A DNA stretch of 64,000 bases, taken from positions 5,518,001-5,582,000 of the forward strand of contig NZ_CP053748.1 of the NCBI RefSeq assembly GCF_024400215.1. Reading direction: 5' to 3'. Below are positions 18,344 through 25,892 of the stretch, piece by piece. The notes under the pieces are model-generated. The model searched no databases and was not told the origin of the DNA. It was given only the letters and a program-made list of their open reading frames with translations. Each line of letters opens with the position of its first letter. Positions within the stretch are counted from its first letter, which is position 1. Both the position numbers and the translations under genes were made by a program. This DNA comes from Massilia sp. erpn (GTDB taxonomy: Bacteria > Pseudomonadota > Gammaproteobacteria > Burkholderiales > Burkholderiaceae_D).

Positions 18344-18763
18344 ATGACTATCTGGTATCGATTCTGGGTTTATCTCCTGCCCCTTCCCATGTGGCTAGCA
18401 GAATTCTTGATGCGCACCATCATGAACGATTCTTATGCCAATGACTTCTTCCCCTCCAGTTTGGCCGCTACCGCACTGGGTCTGGTAATACCGGTGTTAG
18501 CTCCCAAACCAGTTCTGGGTTCTGCACATATTCCGCTCCCCAGCAAGCTACTGCTAGCGAAGCGTGGAGACGAACCAGTACGGCAAGCCGGGATGGTATT
18601 CCTCTTCCTAGGTACGCCGTTATGGCTGCTGACGGTATACCTCAGCATAGGCGGAAAGTGGCCCGAGGACTGGCCCGGTTCCCTGTTGGATCAGAAGTTC
18701 TGGATAGGGGCTATACTGTATTTGCTAGCCTTTGGCCTTAATGAATGGAAGGTGCATGCGTGA
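18344..18763 (+). CDS. Small multi-pass membrane protein of unknown function
   Basis: The 139-residue protein has about four membrane segments (near residues 6-24, 39-54, 83-103, 118-133). I do not recognise a family. Base composition is visibly lower in GC than the neighbours, with codons such as CTA, AGA and AAA, suggesting recent transfer. Its stop codon overlaps the start of the next gene (TGATG at 18761-18765), so the two are translationally coupled. Confidence 0.6.
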   Translation: MTIWYRFWVYLLPLPMWLAEFLMRTIMNDSYANDFFPSSLAATALGLVIPVLAPKPVLGSAHIPLPSKLLLAKRGDEPVRQAGMVFLFLGTPLWLLTVYLSIGGKWPEDWPGSLLDQKFWIGAILYLLAFGLNEWKVHA

Positions 18764-18993
18764 TGGAACTGAAATCATTCGCAATTGTTGCCACGCTACC
18801 GCTCGTCATGGCCCTTATCAGCTTCGTGATCAAACTGATTATGGAAAGACCCGGAGCTACCGATGTCTACACGCTTTCGGACGAACAGGGCCGCAAAGTT
18901 GACGTAGTGCTGCCACGACATACCCCCTCCGAGGAGCGCATTGCCATCCTCAATGCAAAAGCGCAAGAACTGCTGCAGAAAAATTTTAGCTGA
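18763..18993 (+). CDS. Small single-pass membrane protein coupled to the previous gene
   Basis: The 76-residue protein has an N-terminal membrane segment (residues 6-25, AIVATLPLVMALISFVIKLI), then a soluble tail (DVYTLSDEQGRKVDVVLPRH). The ATG at 18763 overlaps the upstream stop. GC is low, as in its partner. The pair could be a small membrane complex; no homologue is recognised. Confidence 0.55.
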   Translation: MELKSFAIVATLPLVMALISFVIKLIMERPGATDVYTLSDEQGRKVDVVLPRHTPSEERIAILNAKAQELLQKNFS

Positions 18994-19000
18994 CAGACGC

Positions 19001-19414
19001 TCAGCGCTCCGGCCGGCCCAGCGCGCCTTTTGCGGCGGCATTCAGGATACGGCGGAAGGTGGGACATTCCAGGTGGCTGGCAGCGCGGCAGGCGGCGGCG
19101 TGGCGCAGGCCGTCGCGCATGGCACTCAGCTTGCGGATGGTACGCTCCAGCTCATCGGCTTTGGTCAGCAGCAGCGCGCGGTCCATGTGCAGGCTGCCGT
19201 CGCCGGCGAACATCTGCCCGATCTCATCCAGCGTGAAGCCGGCGCTGCGTCCAAGGGCGATCAGGGCCAGGCGCTCCAGCACCGAGGGATCGAACAGGCG
19301 GCGCAGGCCGCGCCGGCCGGAGGCGGCGATCAAGCCTTTTTCTTCGTAATAGCGCAGCGCCGACGGCGCCAGGCCGGCGCGCCGCGCCACTTCCGCTATA
19401 TCCAGTTTTTCCAT
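19001..19414 (-). CDS. MerR family transcriptional regulator
   Basis: The 137-residue protein has the MerR DNA-binding domain (residues 2-70, DIAEVARRAGLAPSALRYYEEKGLI), a dimer helix, and a C-terminal region with a Cys-x7-Cys pair (CRAASHLEC). The pattern is not the four-Cys [2Fe-2S] motif of SoxR, despite an operator that looks like a SoxR box. ATG 19414 is preferred to an upstream TTG at 19426, which would run into the operator. It is divergent from the methyltransferase and probably controls it. Confidence 0.88.
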   Translation of the reverse strand: MEKLDIAEVARRAGLAPSALRYYEEKGLIAASGRRGLRRLFDPSVLERLALIALGRSAGFTLDEIGQMFAGDGSLHMDRALLLTKADELERTIRKLSAMRDGLRHAAACRAASHLECPTFRRILNAAAKGALGRPER

Positions 19415-19416
19415 GC

Positions 19417-19447
19417 TTGACTTCAAGTGAACTTGAAGTTGCAGAAT
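19417..19447 (+). promoter_or_regulatory. MerR-type promoter with 19-bp spacer and operator
   Basis: TTGACT (19417-19422) and CAGAAT (19442-19447) are separated by 19 bases, the over-long spacing that MerR regulators correct by twisting DNA. The spacer is filled by the perfect 8-2-8 palindrome CTTCAAGTGAACTTGAAG (19421-19438). It points to the methyltransferase gene. Confidence 0.8.
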
Positions 19448-19473
19448 AACAGAATCAAACCAAGGAGACTGTC

Positions 19474-20325
19474 ATGACGCAAATTCATCAAGTAAATCAG
19501 GACCAGGTGCAGCTGTGGAACGGCCATACCGGCCATGCCTGGGTCGAAATGCAAAGAGTGCTGGACCAGTTGTTCGCGCCCCTGGAACGGCGGCTGATGG
19601 AAGAGGCGGCGGCGCTGCACCCTGAAACGGTGCTCGACGTGGGCTGCGGCACCGGCGCCGTGACGCTGGCCCTGGCGCACCGCCTGGGCGGACAGGCGCA
19701 ATGCACGGGCGCCGATATTTCCCAGCCCATGATCGAGGCGGCACAGGCCCGCGCTGCGCGTGCGGGCACGCCGGCCAGCTTTGTCCTGGCCGATGCACAG
19801 ACCCATGATTTCGGCAAAGCCCGTTTCGATCTGATCGTGTCGCGCCTGGGCGTGATGTTCTTCGACGATCCGGTGCGCGCCTTCGGCAATCTGCGCCAGG
19901 CTGCGGCCAAGGGCGCGGCACTGCGCTTTATCGCCTGGCGCGGCCCCGAGGAAAATCCCTTCATGACGGCCGGCGAGCGCGCCGTGGCCCACCTGCTGCC
20001 GGCCCTGGCGCCGCGCCCGGCGGACAAGCCGGGCCAGTTCGGTCTCGCCAGCCGGGAGCGTACGATCAACCTGCTACAACAAAGCGGTTGGCAGGATGTC
20101 GAGGTCGCGCCGCTGGATCTGGCCTGCGCCATACCGGAAGCGGACCTGGTGCCGTATCTGAGCATGCTCGGTCCGGTCGGCCCGATCCTGCCCAATGAAA
20201 GCGCGGCGCGCCGCCAGGAAATCATCGGCCTGATGCGGGCCGCCTGCGAACCCTATATGCAGGACGGCGAGCTGCGCATCAACGCGGCCTGCTGGCTGGC
20301 CAGCGCCCGCAATCCGGGCGCCTAA
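19474..20325 (+). CDS. Class I SAM-dependent methyltransferase
   Basis: The 283-residue protein has motif I VLDVGCGTGAVTLALA near residue 53, the acidic SAM ribose site GADIS near residue 79, and a post-motif LIVSRLGVMFF near residue 120. AAGGAGA lies just before the ATG. Related proteins methylate small molecules (UbiE/menaquinone-like or antibiotic type). Being under a MerR regulator suggests a detoxification or drug-modification role, but the substrate is unknown. Confidence 0.85.
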   Translation: MTQIHQVNQDQVQLWNGHTGHAWVEMQRVLDQLFAPLERRLMEEAAALHPETVLDVGCGTGAVTLALAHRLGGQAQCTGADISQPMIEAAQARAARAGTPASFVLADAQTHDFGKARFDLIVSRLGVMFFDDPVRAFGNLRQAAAKGAALRFIAWRGPEENPFMTAGERAVAHLLPALAPRPADKPGQFGLASRERTINLLQQSGWQDVEVAPLDLACAIPEADLVPYLSMLGPVGPILPNESAARRQEIIGLMRAACEPYMQDGELRINAACWLASARNPGA

Positions 20326-20349
20326 AGCCCTCCTCCGCGCTGGCCGCCC

Positions 20350-20670
20350 TCAGTGCGTGGCCAGCAGCTTCAAGCCGGCGATGCCCAGCACGATCAGGGC
20401 GATGCAGCCGACGCGGGCCGCGGTGACCGGCTCGTTCAAGACCATGATGCCGAAGATGACGGTGCCGACGGTGCCGATGCCGGTCCATACCGCGTAGGCG
20501 GTACCCAGGGGCAGCTGGCGCAATGCGAGGCCGAGCAGGCCGACGCTGGCGGCCATGGCGCCCACAGTGAGCACGGTCGGTATAGGTTTGGTGAATCCGG
20601 CGGTATACTTGAGGCCTACTGCCCAAGCGACTTCCAACAAGCCAGCCAGAAAAAGAATAAACCAGGACAT
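20350..20670 (-). CDS. sugE: SugE/Gdx guanidinium exporter (SMR family)
   Basis: The 106-residue, four-helix protein starts [20 protein letters not shown], the SugE/Gdx signature with the catalytic Glu in helix 1 (GLLEVAWA, Glu13), followed by KYTAGFTK. This branch exports guanidinium in exchange for protons, unlike the drug-exporting EmrE branch. The guanidine-II riboswitch in its leader strongly supports that role. I chose ATG 20670, after GGGAGAG; the longer open frame runs through the riboswitch. Confidence 0.93.
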   Translation of the reverse strand: MSWFILFLAGLLEVAWAVGLKYTAGFTKPIPTVLTVGAMAASVGLLGLALRQLPLGTAYAVWTGIGTVGTVIFGIMVLNEPVTAARVGCIALIVLGIAGLKLLATH

Positions 20671-20690
20671 GATATCTCTCCCAAAGTCAT

Positions 20691-20739
20691 GGCAGGGCCG
20701 TCCCTGCCTGGCTCCCTTGCTGCGACGGGGTCGTCCCCG
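20691..20739 (-). ncRNA. Guanidine-II (mini-ykkC) riboswitch
   Basis: On the minus strand two hairpins carry the diagnostic ACGR tetraloops: CGGGG-ACGA-CCCCG (20726-20739) and GGCAGGG-ACGG-CCCTGCC (20691-20708), joined by a 17-base linker. The second hairpin ends 7 bases before the SD GGGAGAG (20677-20683). Guanidinium binding to this RNA turns on downstream gdx genes. The TATACT at 20756-20761 would start transcription just upstream. Confidence 0.9.
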
Positions 20740-20755
20740 CGGGAGAAGCGCCAGC

Positions 20756-20761
20756 AGTATA
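20756..20761 (-). promoter_or_regulatory. -10 element for the riboswitch-sugE transcript
   Basis: TATACT on the minus strand lies about 17 bases before the first riboswitch hairpin. No convincing -35 is visible. Confidence 0.45.
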
Positions 20762-20804
20762 CCACCTCCGTTCCAGGCATGTTTTGGAACGGCTTCAGCA
20801 ACCC

Positions 20805-20856
20805 TTGAAATTATATCGTAGAATGACGATATACGAATCGGAAGTATCCGATACTT
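20805..20856 (+). promoter_or_regulatory. Promoter and dyad operators for the arsR-OYE operon
   Basis: Two exact inverted repeats lie before arsR: ATATCGT-N6-ACGATAT (20813-20832) and the 7-1-7 palindrome AAGTATCCGATACTT (20842-20856). A tentative promoter is TTGAAA (20805-20810), 17 bases, GATATA (20828-20833). The second palindrome would sit at the transcription start, fitting ArsR autorepression. Confidence 0.55.
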
Positions 20857-20876
20857 GTATCGCAAAAACCCGAAAT

Positions 20877-21173
20877 ATGGACATCGACGCAATCCACAAA
20901 GCCCTGGCCAATCCGGTCCGGCGCCAGATCCTGGCCTGGTTGAAAGAGCCGCAGCAGTACTTTGGCGAGCAGCACCATCCGCTCGACATGGGTGTCTGCG
21001 CCGGCCAGATCGACAAGCGCGCAGGCCTGTCGCAATCGACCGTGTCGGCCCACCTGACCACCCTGCAGAACGCAGGATTGGTGACGGTGCAGCGCATCGG
21101 GCAGTGGAACTTCTTCAAACGCGACGAAACCACGATTCAGGCTTTTCTCGACCATATGAACAAGGGGCTGTAG
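20877..21173 (+). CDS. ArsR family transcriptional regulator
   Basis: The 98-residue protein has the ArsR winged [17 protein letters not shown] near residue 9, then [21 protein letters not shown] near residue 50 as recognition helix and wing. A single Cys (GVCAGQI, near residue 42) in the alpha-3 region could be a thiol or electrophile sensor. The start at 20877 is preferred to an in-frame ATG at 20784, which would cover the operators. It lies 27 bp before the OYE gene, an obvious operon. Confidence 0.88.
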   Translation: MDIDAIHKALANPVRRQILAWLKEPQQYFGEQHHPLDMGVCAGQIDKRAGLSQSTVSAHLTTLQNAGLVTVQRIGQWNFFKRDETTIQAFLDHMNKGL

Positions 21174-21200
21174 CCGGCCCATACACTGCAAGGACAAAAC

Positions 21201-22256
21201 ATGAGCATCCTCTTCGAGCCGTTTACCGTAGGCGACCTGACCCTGAGCAACCGCATCGTCATGGCGCCCCTGACCCGTTCGCGCGCCGTCGGCGCCGGCC
21301 GCGTGCCGAATGCGCTGATGGCCGAGTACTACGCCCAGCGCGCCAGCGCCGGCCTGATTCTGAGCGAGGCCACCGCCGTGACCCCGCAGGGCGTGGGCTA
21401 TGAAAACACGCCGGGCATCTGGTCCGACGAGCAGGTGGAAGGCTGGAAGCCGGTCACCGCGGCGGTGCACGCCAAGGGCGGCAAGATCTTTATGCAGCTG
21501 TGGCATGTGGGCCGCATTTCCGATCCCAGCCTGCTCGATGGCCAGGCACCGGTGGGGCCGAGCGCTCTGGCGGCCAAGGGCAATGTCAGCCTGCTGCGTC
21601 CCGTGCGTCCCTACTCGGTGCCGCGCGCACTGGAAACGGAGGAAGTGCGCCAGGTCGTCGCGGCCTACCGCAAGGGCGCCGAGAATGCCAAGAAAGCCGG
21701 TTTCGACGGCGTGGAAATCCATGGCGCGAATGGCTATCTGCTCGACCAGTTCCTGCAGGACAGCACCAATCTGCGCACCGATATCTACGGCGGCTCGCTG
21801 GAAAACCGCGCCCGCCTGATGCTGGAAGTGACGGAGGCCTGCATCGAGGTCTTCGGCGCCGGCCGCGTCGGCATGCATCTGGCGCCGCGCCGCGATATTC
21901 ACGATATGGGCGACTCCGATCCTGCCGCCACCTTCGGCTATGTGGCGCGCGAGCTGGGCCAGCGCAAGATCGCCTTTATCTGCGCGCGCGAAGCGGTGGG
22001 TGCGGACAGCCTGGGTCCACTGCTGAAGAAGGAATTCGGCGGCGTGTATATCGCCAATGAAAAATTCGACCGCGCCGCTGCCGAGCAGTTGATCGCTTCC
22101 GGTCAAGCCGACGCCGTGGCATGGGGCAAGGACTTCATTGCCAATCCCGACCTGCCGCGCCGCCTGCAACTGAATGCGCCGCTCAACCCCCAGCGTCCGG
22201 AACTGTTCTACGCGCCGGTCGCCGAAGGCTATACGGACTACCCTGCCCTGGCCTGA
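21201..22256 (+). CDS. nemA: Old yellow enzyme / N-ethylmaleimide reductase-like alkene reductase
   Basis: The 351-residue protein is a full-length OYE: SNRIVMAPLTRSRA at residue 14 (FMN binding), LWHVGR near residue 99, HGANGYLLDQFLQ near residue 175 (substrate His/Asn pair), DIYGGSLENRARL near residue 195, then a C-terminal NPQRPELFYAPVAEGYTDYP like NemA. It reduces activated C=C bonds and nitro groups with NADPH and FMN. The upstream ArsR regulator is probably its electrophile sensor, a NemR-like role by a different family. Confidence 0.93.
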   Translation: MSILFEPFTVGDLTLSNRIVMAPLTRSRAVGAGRVPNALMAEYYAQRASAGLILSEATAVTPQGVGYENTPGIWSDEQVEGWKPVTAAVHAKGGKIFMQLWHVGRISDPSLLDGQAPVGPSALAAKGNVSLLRPVRPYSVPRALETEEVRQVVAAYRKGAENAKKAGFDGVEIHGANGYLLDQFLQDSTNLRTDIYGGSLENRARLMLEVTEACIEVFGAGRVGMHLAPRRDIHDMGDSDPAATFGYVARELGQRKIAFICAREAVGADSLGPLLKKEFGGVYIANEKFDRAAAEQLIASGQADAVAWGKDFIANPDLPRRLQLNAPLNPQRPELFYAPVAEGYTDYPALA

Positions 22257-22284
22257 TTGGCCAAGGCAGGAACGCGCTTCCGCC

Positions 22285-23244
22285 TCAGCGCGGAATCGTG
22301 TAGTTCACTGGAATGAACTGGTAGCCTTTGCCGTTGCCACGCAGATGGCCCACGCCCGGAAACGGCAGGTGGGCCGCACCGATCAGATAACCCTGTTTGG
22401 CCGCGGCGGCAAAAGCAGCCTTGCGTTCGGCCAGCGCGGCTTTGCTGTCGGTATCGAAGGCGATCACCACGTCCGGTTCGGCGATCTGCACCGCCTGCAC
22501 GTGCAGCAGATCGCCGATCAGGGCCAGCTTCTGCCCCTTGCTCTCCACCACATAGGTCGTATGGCCTGGCGTGTGGCCGAAGCTGGACGCGGCTTTCACG
22601 CCCGGCACCAGATCGGTATTGCCTTCAAACGGCAGCAGCTTGCCCGCATTCGCATAAGGCGCCAGCACTTTCATCGCGCCGGCAAAGAAACCTTTGGCCT
22701 CGGCCGGCGCTTTCTCCATCTGCACCTTGCTCAGCCAGAAGTCGGCATCGCGCTTGTCCATGCGCACCACGGCGTTCGGGAAGGCCGGCTGCTCGGCCGC
22801 CATCACGCCGCCCACATGGTCGGGATGCAGGTGGGTGATGTAGATCTCGTCGACCTGCTCCGGCTTGTAGCCGGCTGCTTTCAGATTCTCCAGCATCTTG
22901 CCCAGCGTCGGGCCAAACAGGGCGCCGGCGCCGGTATCGACCAGCACCAGCTTGCTGCCGGTATTGATCAGGAAGCTGTTGAACGAGGTTTCCAGCGGCG
23001 AGTGCAGGAAGGACTTGGCCAACGTTTTTTCAGTCTTGCCCGGTTTGTCCTTCAACAGCTGGTGCACCGGCAGATCGACGGTGCCGTCGCTCAGCACCGT
23101 CACCTCGAAGTCGCCCAGCATCATGCGGTAATAGCCGGGCGCCTGGGTCTTGACCATGGGTGCGGCGGCGAAAGCGGTACTGGCGGCAAGTGCCAAGGCG
23201 CCCAGCACGGCGGCGCGGCTGGAGGGGAACTTGAAAGCGGTCAT
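22285..23244 (-). CDS. Secreted MBL-fold metallo-hydrolase
   Basis: From ATG 23244 (AAGGAA upstream) the protein has 319 residues with a signal peptide ending STAFA. The metallo-beta-lactamase fold metal motif THLHPDHVGG is near residue 128, with GHTPGHTTYV near residue 219 and a C-terminal GAAHLPFPGVGHL. The group includes lactonases and MBL-fold proteins of unknown use; a true carbapenemase is unlikely. It stands alone. Confidence 0.88.
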   Translation of the reverse strand: MTAFKFPSSRAAVLGALALAASTAFAAAPMVKTQAPGYYRMMLGDFEVTVLSDGTVDLPVHQLLKDKPGKTEKTLAKSFLHSPLETSFNSFLINTGSKLVLVDTGAGALFGPTLGKMLENLKAAGYKPEQVDEIYITHLHPDHVGGVMAAEQPAFPNAVVRMDKRDADFWLSKVQMEKAPAEAKGFFAGAMKVLAPYANAGKLLPFEGNTDLVPGVKAASSFGHTPGHTTYVVESKGQKLALIGDLLHVQAVQIAEPDVVIAFDTDSKAALAERKAAFAAAAKQGYLIGAAHLPFPGVGHLRGNGKGYQFIPVNYTIPR

Positions 23245-23317
23245 GGTTTTCCTTCTTATTGGAGAGTTGCCAGGACCGCTAAGATAGCGCAAAAATCAAT
23301 ACCGCGTGGACTCCCTT

Positions 23318-24679
23318 TCAGAAATTCATCGGCACGCGTATCGACAGCGAAACATCGGGCGTGTCGCGCGTCAACCCGGCGCCGACCGAGATATTCACCG
23401 AGCGTTTTTCGTTGAAGCGGTAGGTAAAGCCCATCAGCAGCGTACCCAGCTGGGTGCGCACCGACCCCGGCACCGCCTGCCCATTCTGCCTGGTACGCGC
23501 CACCGACTGGTGGTCGTAGCCCAGGCTGAGCGAGGCCTTTTCGTTGAGCGCCAGGCCGATGCCGAAATTCGCGCCGATCACGGCGCCCGGCGCCACCGTG
23601 CCCAGTTCCTCACTCTCGCCATTGAGAATCCGGCGCGTCACGTTCTTGCGCTTGAAGTTGTGCAGATAACTGACACTGCCAAAGAAGATGGCCGGGTCCG
23701 AGGGAAAGAGCCAGGTCAGGCTGGGCTGGACGGCGTAGAAGCCGGAGCCGGTGGGCAGGGTCAGCGGCAGGCCGGTGCCGCTGGCACTCTGCCCCACGCA
23801 GCGCTGGCTGCAATCGGTCACGACTTCGAAAGGATCGCGCCCGGTGCGGCTCTTGATGCGCAAGCCGGCCACATAAAACGGCTTGTCCGCGCCGCCGTCG
23901 TTGAGCTGGCGGCGCAACGCCAGCTCCACATCGCCGATGGCGCGGCCGCTGGTTTCAAACACGCGTTCAACCGAGGAGCCGGTGAAGATTTCGCGGCTGA
24001 CGGTGGAATCGGAACGGTAGACATACGGCACGCGCATTTCAATCTCGGTGCGGCTATTGATGCCGTAGCGTCCCGTCAGCGCGGCGGTGAAGGTGTTGCG
24101 CTTGATCTCGCGCACATCGACCAGGCCAATCAGGATGGCGGGAATAATCGTATAGCCGACCAGGGCCACGCGGTTGCTGGACGAATAGCCGAACTGCACC
24201 GAAGGTTCCAGCACATAATGGCCTTTCGGCGTCAACACGCCCGGCGCCTCGAAAATGGGCGCCACCTCGGGCGGACGCGAATCGCGTTCCGGCGCCTTGC
24301 CCACCGCGCCCCCTTCCTGCGCCACCTCGCGCCGCGCATTGGGCGCTGCCGCCGTCGCCGGCACCGGGCCGCCTTGAACGGGAGCCTGTGCCGGCGCCGC
24401 CTGCCCGGCCGAACCGGCTTGCAGATACGGGGCACCCGCGCCGCGCCGGCTTTCCAGTTCGGCCGCCGACACTGCCGGCCGCGCAGCTTGCAGCTGCTCC
24501 ATCTCCGTCTTCAAGGCCTTCAGCAAGGCCCGCTGTTCGGCCAGCTGCTGCTTGACGGCTGCCAGTTCCGCCGCCAGGTCGGTCATGCTGCGTTCTTCTT
24601 GCTGGCCCTGGGCCAGGGCACTGCACAACAGGAGCGAGAGGCCGGCCGATCCGGCGCGCAGGGTGTGGGCAAGCTGCAT
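23318..24679 (-). CDS. FapF-like outer-membrane export barrel with coiled-coil plug
   Basis: The 453-residue protein has a signal peptide (ends ALAQG), a heptad coiled coil at residues 32-68 (LAAELAAVKQQLAEQRALLK), a Pro/Ala/Gln-rich linker to about residue 135, then a beta-barrel with alternating strands ending SLSIRVPMNF with terminal Phe. This plan (coiled coil, plug linker, barrel) is that of FapF, the outer-membrane pore of the Fap amyloid system. AAGGAGGAAGC precedes ATG. It is the last gene of the operon, as FapF is. Sequence identity to FapF cannot be judged here. Confidence 0.75.
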   Translation of the reverse strand: MQLAHTLRAGSAGLSLLLCSALAQGQQEERSMTDLAAELAAVKQQLAEQRALLKALKTEMEQLQAARPAVSAAELESRRGAGAPYLQAGSAGQAAPAQAPVQGGPVPATAAAPNARREVAQEGGAVGKAPERDSRPPEVAPIFEAPGVLTPKGHYVLEPSVQFGYSSSNRVALVGYTIIPAILIGLVDVREIKRNTFTAALTGRYGINSRTEIEMRVPYVYRSDSTVSREIFTGSSVERVFETSGRAIGDVELALRRQLNDGGADKPFYVAGLRIKSRTGRDPFEVVTDCSQRCVGQSASGTGLPLTLPTGSGFYAVQPSLTWLFPSDPAIFFGSVSYLHNFKRKNVTRRILNGESEELGTVAPGAVIGANFGIGLALNEKASLSLGYDHQSVARTRQNGQAVPGSVRTQLGTLLMGFTYRFNEKRSVNISVGAGLTRDTPDVSLSIRVPMNF

Positions 24680-24706
24680 GCTTCCTCCTTCCGAAGAGTG
24701 TGGGAC

Positions 24707-25195
24707 TTAGCGCGGCGTCAGCGCGCCAGCCAGCGCCTGCCGCATGCTGCTTTCCAAATTAATGCCTTTCAGGATTTCCAGGCTATTGACGGCGGTGTTG
24801 ATGGTGGTCTGGCTGCGTATCAGCTGGTCATTGGCGCTGTTCTGAATCAGCAACGCCGAGACGGCGGCCGAGCTCATGGCCGCCGGCGCGATATTGCCGT
24901 CGCCGTTCTGTACCAACAAAGGATTCAAGGCGCTGCGCGCCATCTCCGCTTCGGCGGCGCTCATGCGCGCCACGTCGGCGATATTGAACTGGCTGCTCGA
25001 CACCACGGCGCCATTGATCGACACCATGCGCTCGATGCCGAGCGAGACCACCAGGCCGCTGCCATTATCGAAGCCGCCGCGCGCCGCGTCGAGCGCGCTG
25101 TCGGGGAGCGCCACCCAGTCGCCATCCAGGCCATCGGCACAGGCCAGCCACGTCACGCCGCACAGCAAGGCGGCGCTCCAGCGAAGAATGCGCAT
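24707..25195 (-). CDS. Small secreted protein with RGG motif (FapE position)
   Basis: The 162-residue protein starts at 25195 (AAGGAG upstream) with a signal peptide ending ACADG. The motif LPDSALDAARGG (residues 30-41) is followed by a strand-rich segment (SLGIERMVSINGAVVSSSQFNI) and Q/N-rich pieces (LLVQNGDGN, LLIQNSAND). It lies between the C39 peptidase and the barrel, the place of FapE in Pseudomonas. I infer an amyloid or minor subunit processed after RGG; no homologue is recognised with certainty. Confidence 0.7.
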   Translation of the reverse strand: MRILRWSAALLCGVTWLACADGLDGDWVALPDSALDAARGGFDNGSGLVVSLGIERMVSINGAVVSSSQFNIADVARMSAAEAEMARSALNPLLVQNGDGNIAPAAMSSAAVSALLIQNSANDQLIRSQTTINTAVNSLEILKGINLESSMRQALAGALTPR

Positions 25196-25205
25196 CACTC
25201 GCTCC

Positions 25206-25892
25206 TTAGAATTCGCCTCTTCCCAGCTTGGGCAACGTGATGCGGGCCAGACCATCGCGCTCGATGACGTCAGCCGGCATGGCCTGCGGCGCCACGCGCC
25301 AATCGGCCAGCTCATTGAAGCGCGGCTTGCCCGGCCGGTCGTGGATCACAAACAGCAGATGGTTCTGCCATACGGCTTCGAAAGCGGCGCGGCCCATGGC
25401 ACGCGTGCCGCCGGCAGGATCGCCCAGCAGCACACGTTCGCCCTGCAGGCCTTTGACCACGACGAAATGATGGTAACCCTTCTCCGCAATCAGCACAATC
25501 GCGGGAAAGCCCGCCTTGTGCAGCTTTTCCAACGGCAGTTCAAAGCCATCGGCGATAAAGCCACGCGCGGCCAGGAAGCGCTTCATATCCAGCAGGGAGA
25601 AACCCTCGCGCCGGATCTTTTCCTGGTCACCGTTCTGGAACATCTCCTGGAAGGCTTGCTGCTCGCTCACCGGATAATCGTAGTGGTAGCTTAACAACGT
25701 CGCCACGGCCGCCGAGCCGCAGCTGAAGTCGAACTGCTGGCGCACGGTGGCGCGGTAGCGCAGTTCCTTGATGCTGGTGACCTTGAGGTGGAAAGGTGCG
25801 CCGCCGACGCTTTGCACGTCGGCGGCCAAACCCGATGCCGAACAAGCCAGCAGCAGGATGCTACCCACACAGCGATGGAGCTGCGTTTTCAT
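25206..25892 (-). CDS. Periplasmic C39 family cysteine peptidase (FapD-like)
   Basis: The 228-residue protein has a signal peptide and a C39 fold: catalytic Cys58 in QFDFSCGSAAVATLL (oxyanion Gln at 52/53), His141 or 142 in EKGYHHFVVVKG, Asp158 in LLGDPAGG. C39 peptidases cut after double glycine. FapD of the Fap system is the closest known role. Its ATG overlaps the upstream gene's TGA (ATGA, 25889-25892), and ten bases separate it from the next gene. Unlike bacteriocin exporters there is no ABC transporter part, so it must act in the periplasm. Confidence 0.88.
   Translation of the reverse strand: MKTQLHRCVGSILLLACSASGLAADVQSVGGAPFHLKVTSIKELRYRATVRQQFDFSCGSAAVATLLSYHYDYPVSEQQAFQEMFQNGDQEKIRREGFSLLDMKRFLAARGFIADGFELPLEKLHKAGFPAIVLIAEKGYHHFVVVKGLQGERVLLGDPAGGTRAMGRAAFEAVWQNHLLFVIHDRPGKPRFNELADWRVAPQAMPADVIERDGLARITLPKLGRGEF

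Noticed and set aside
20784..20876. Longer start for the ArsR protein
   Set aside because: It would place both dyad operators and the candidate promoter inside the coding region.
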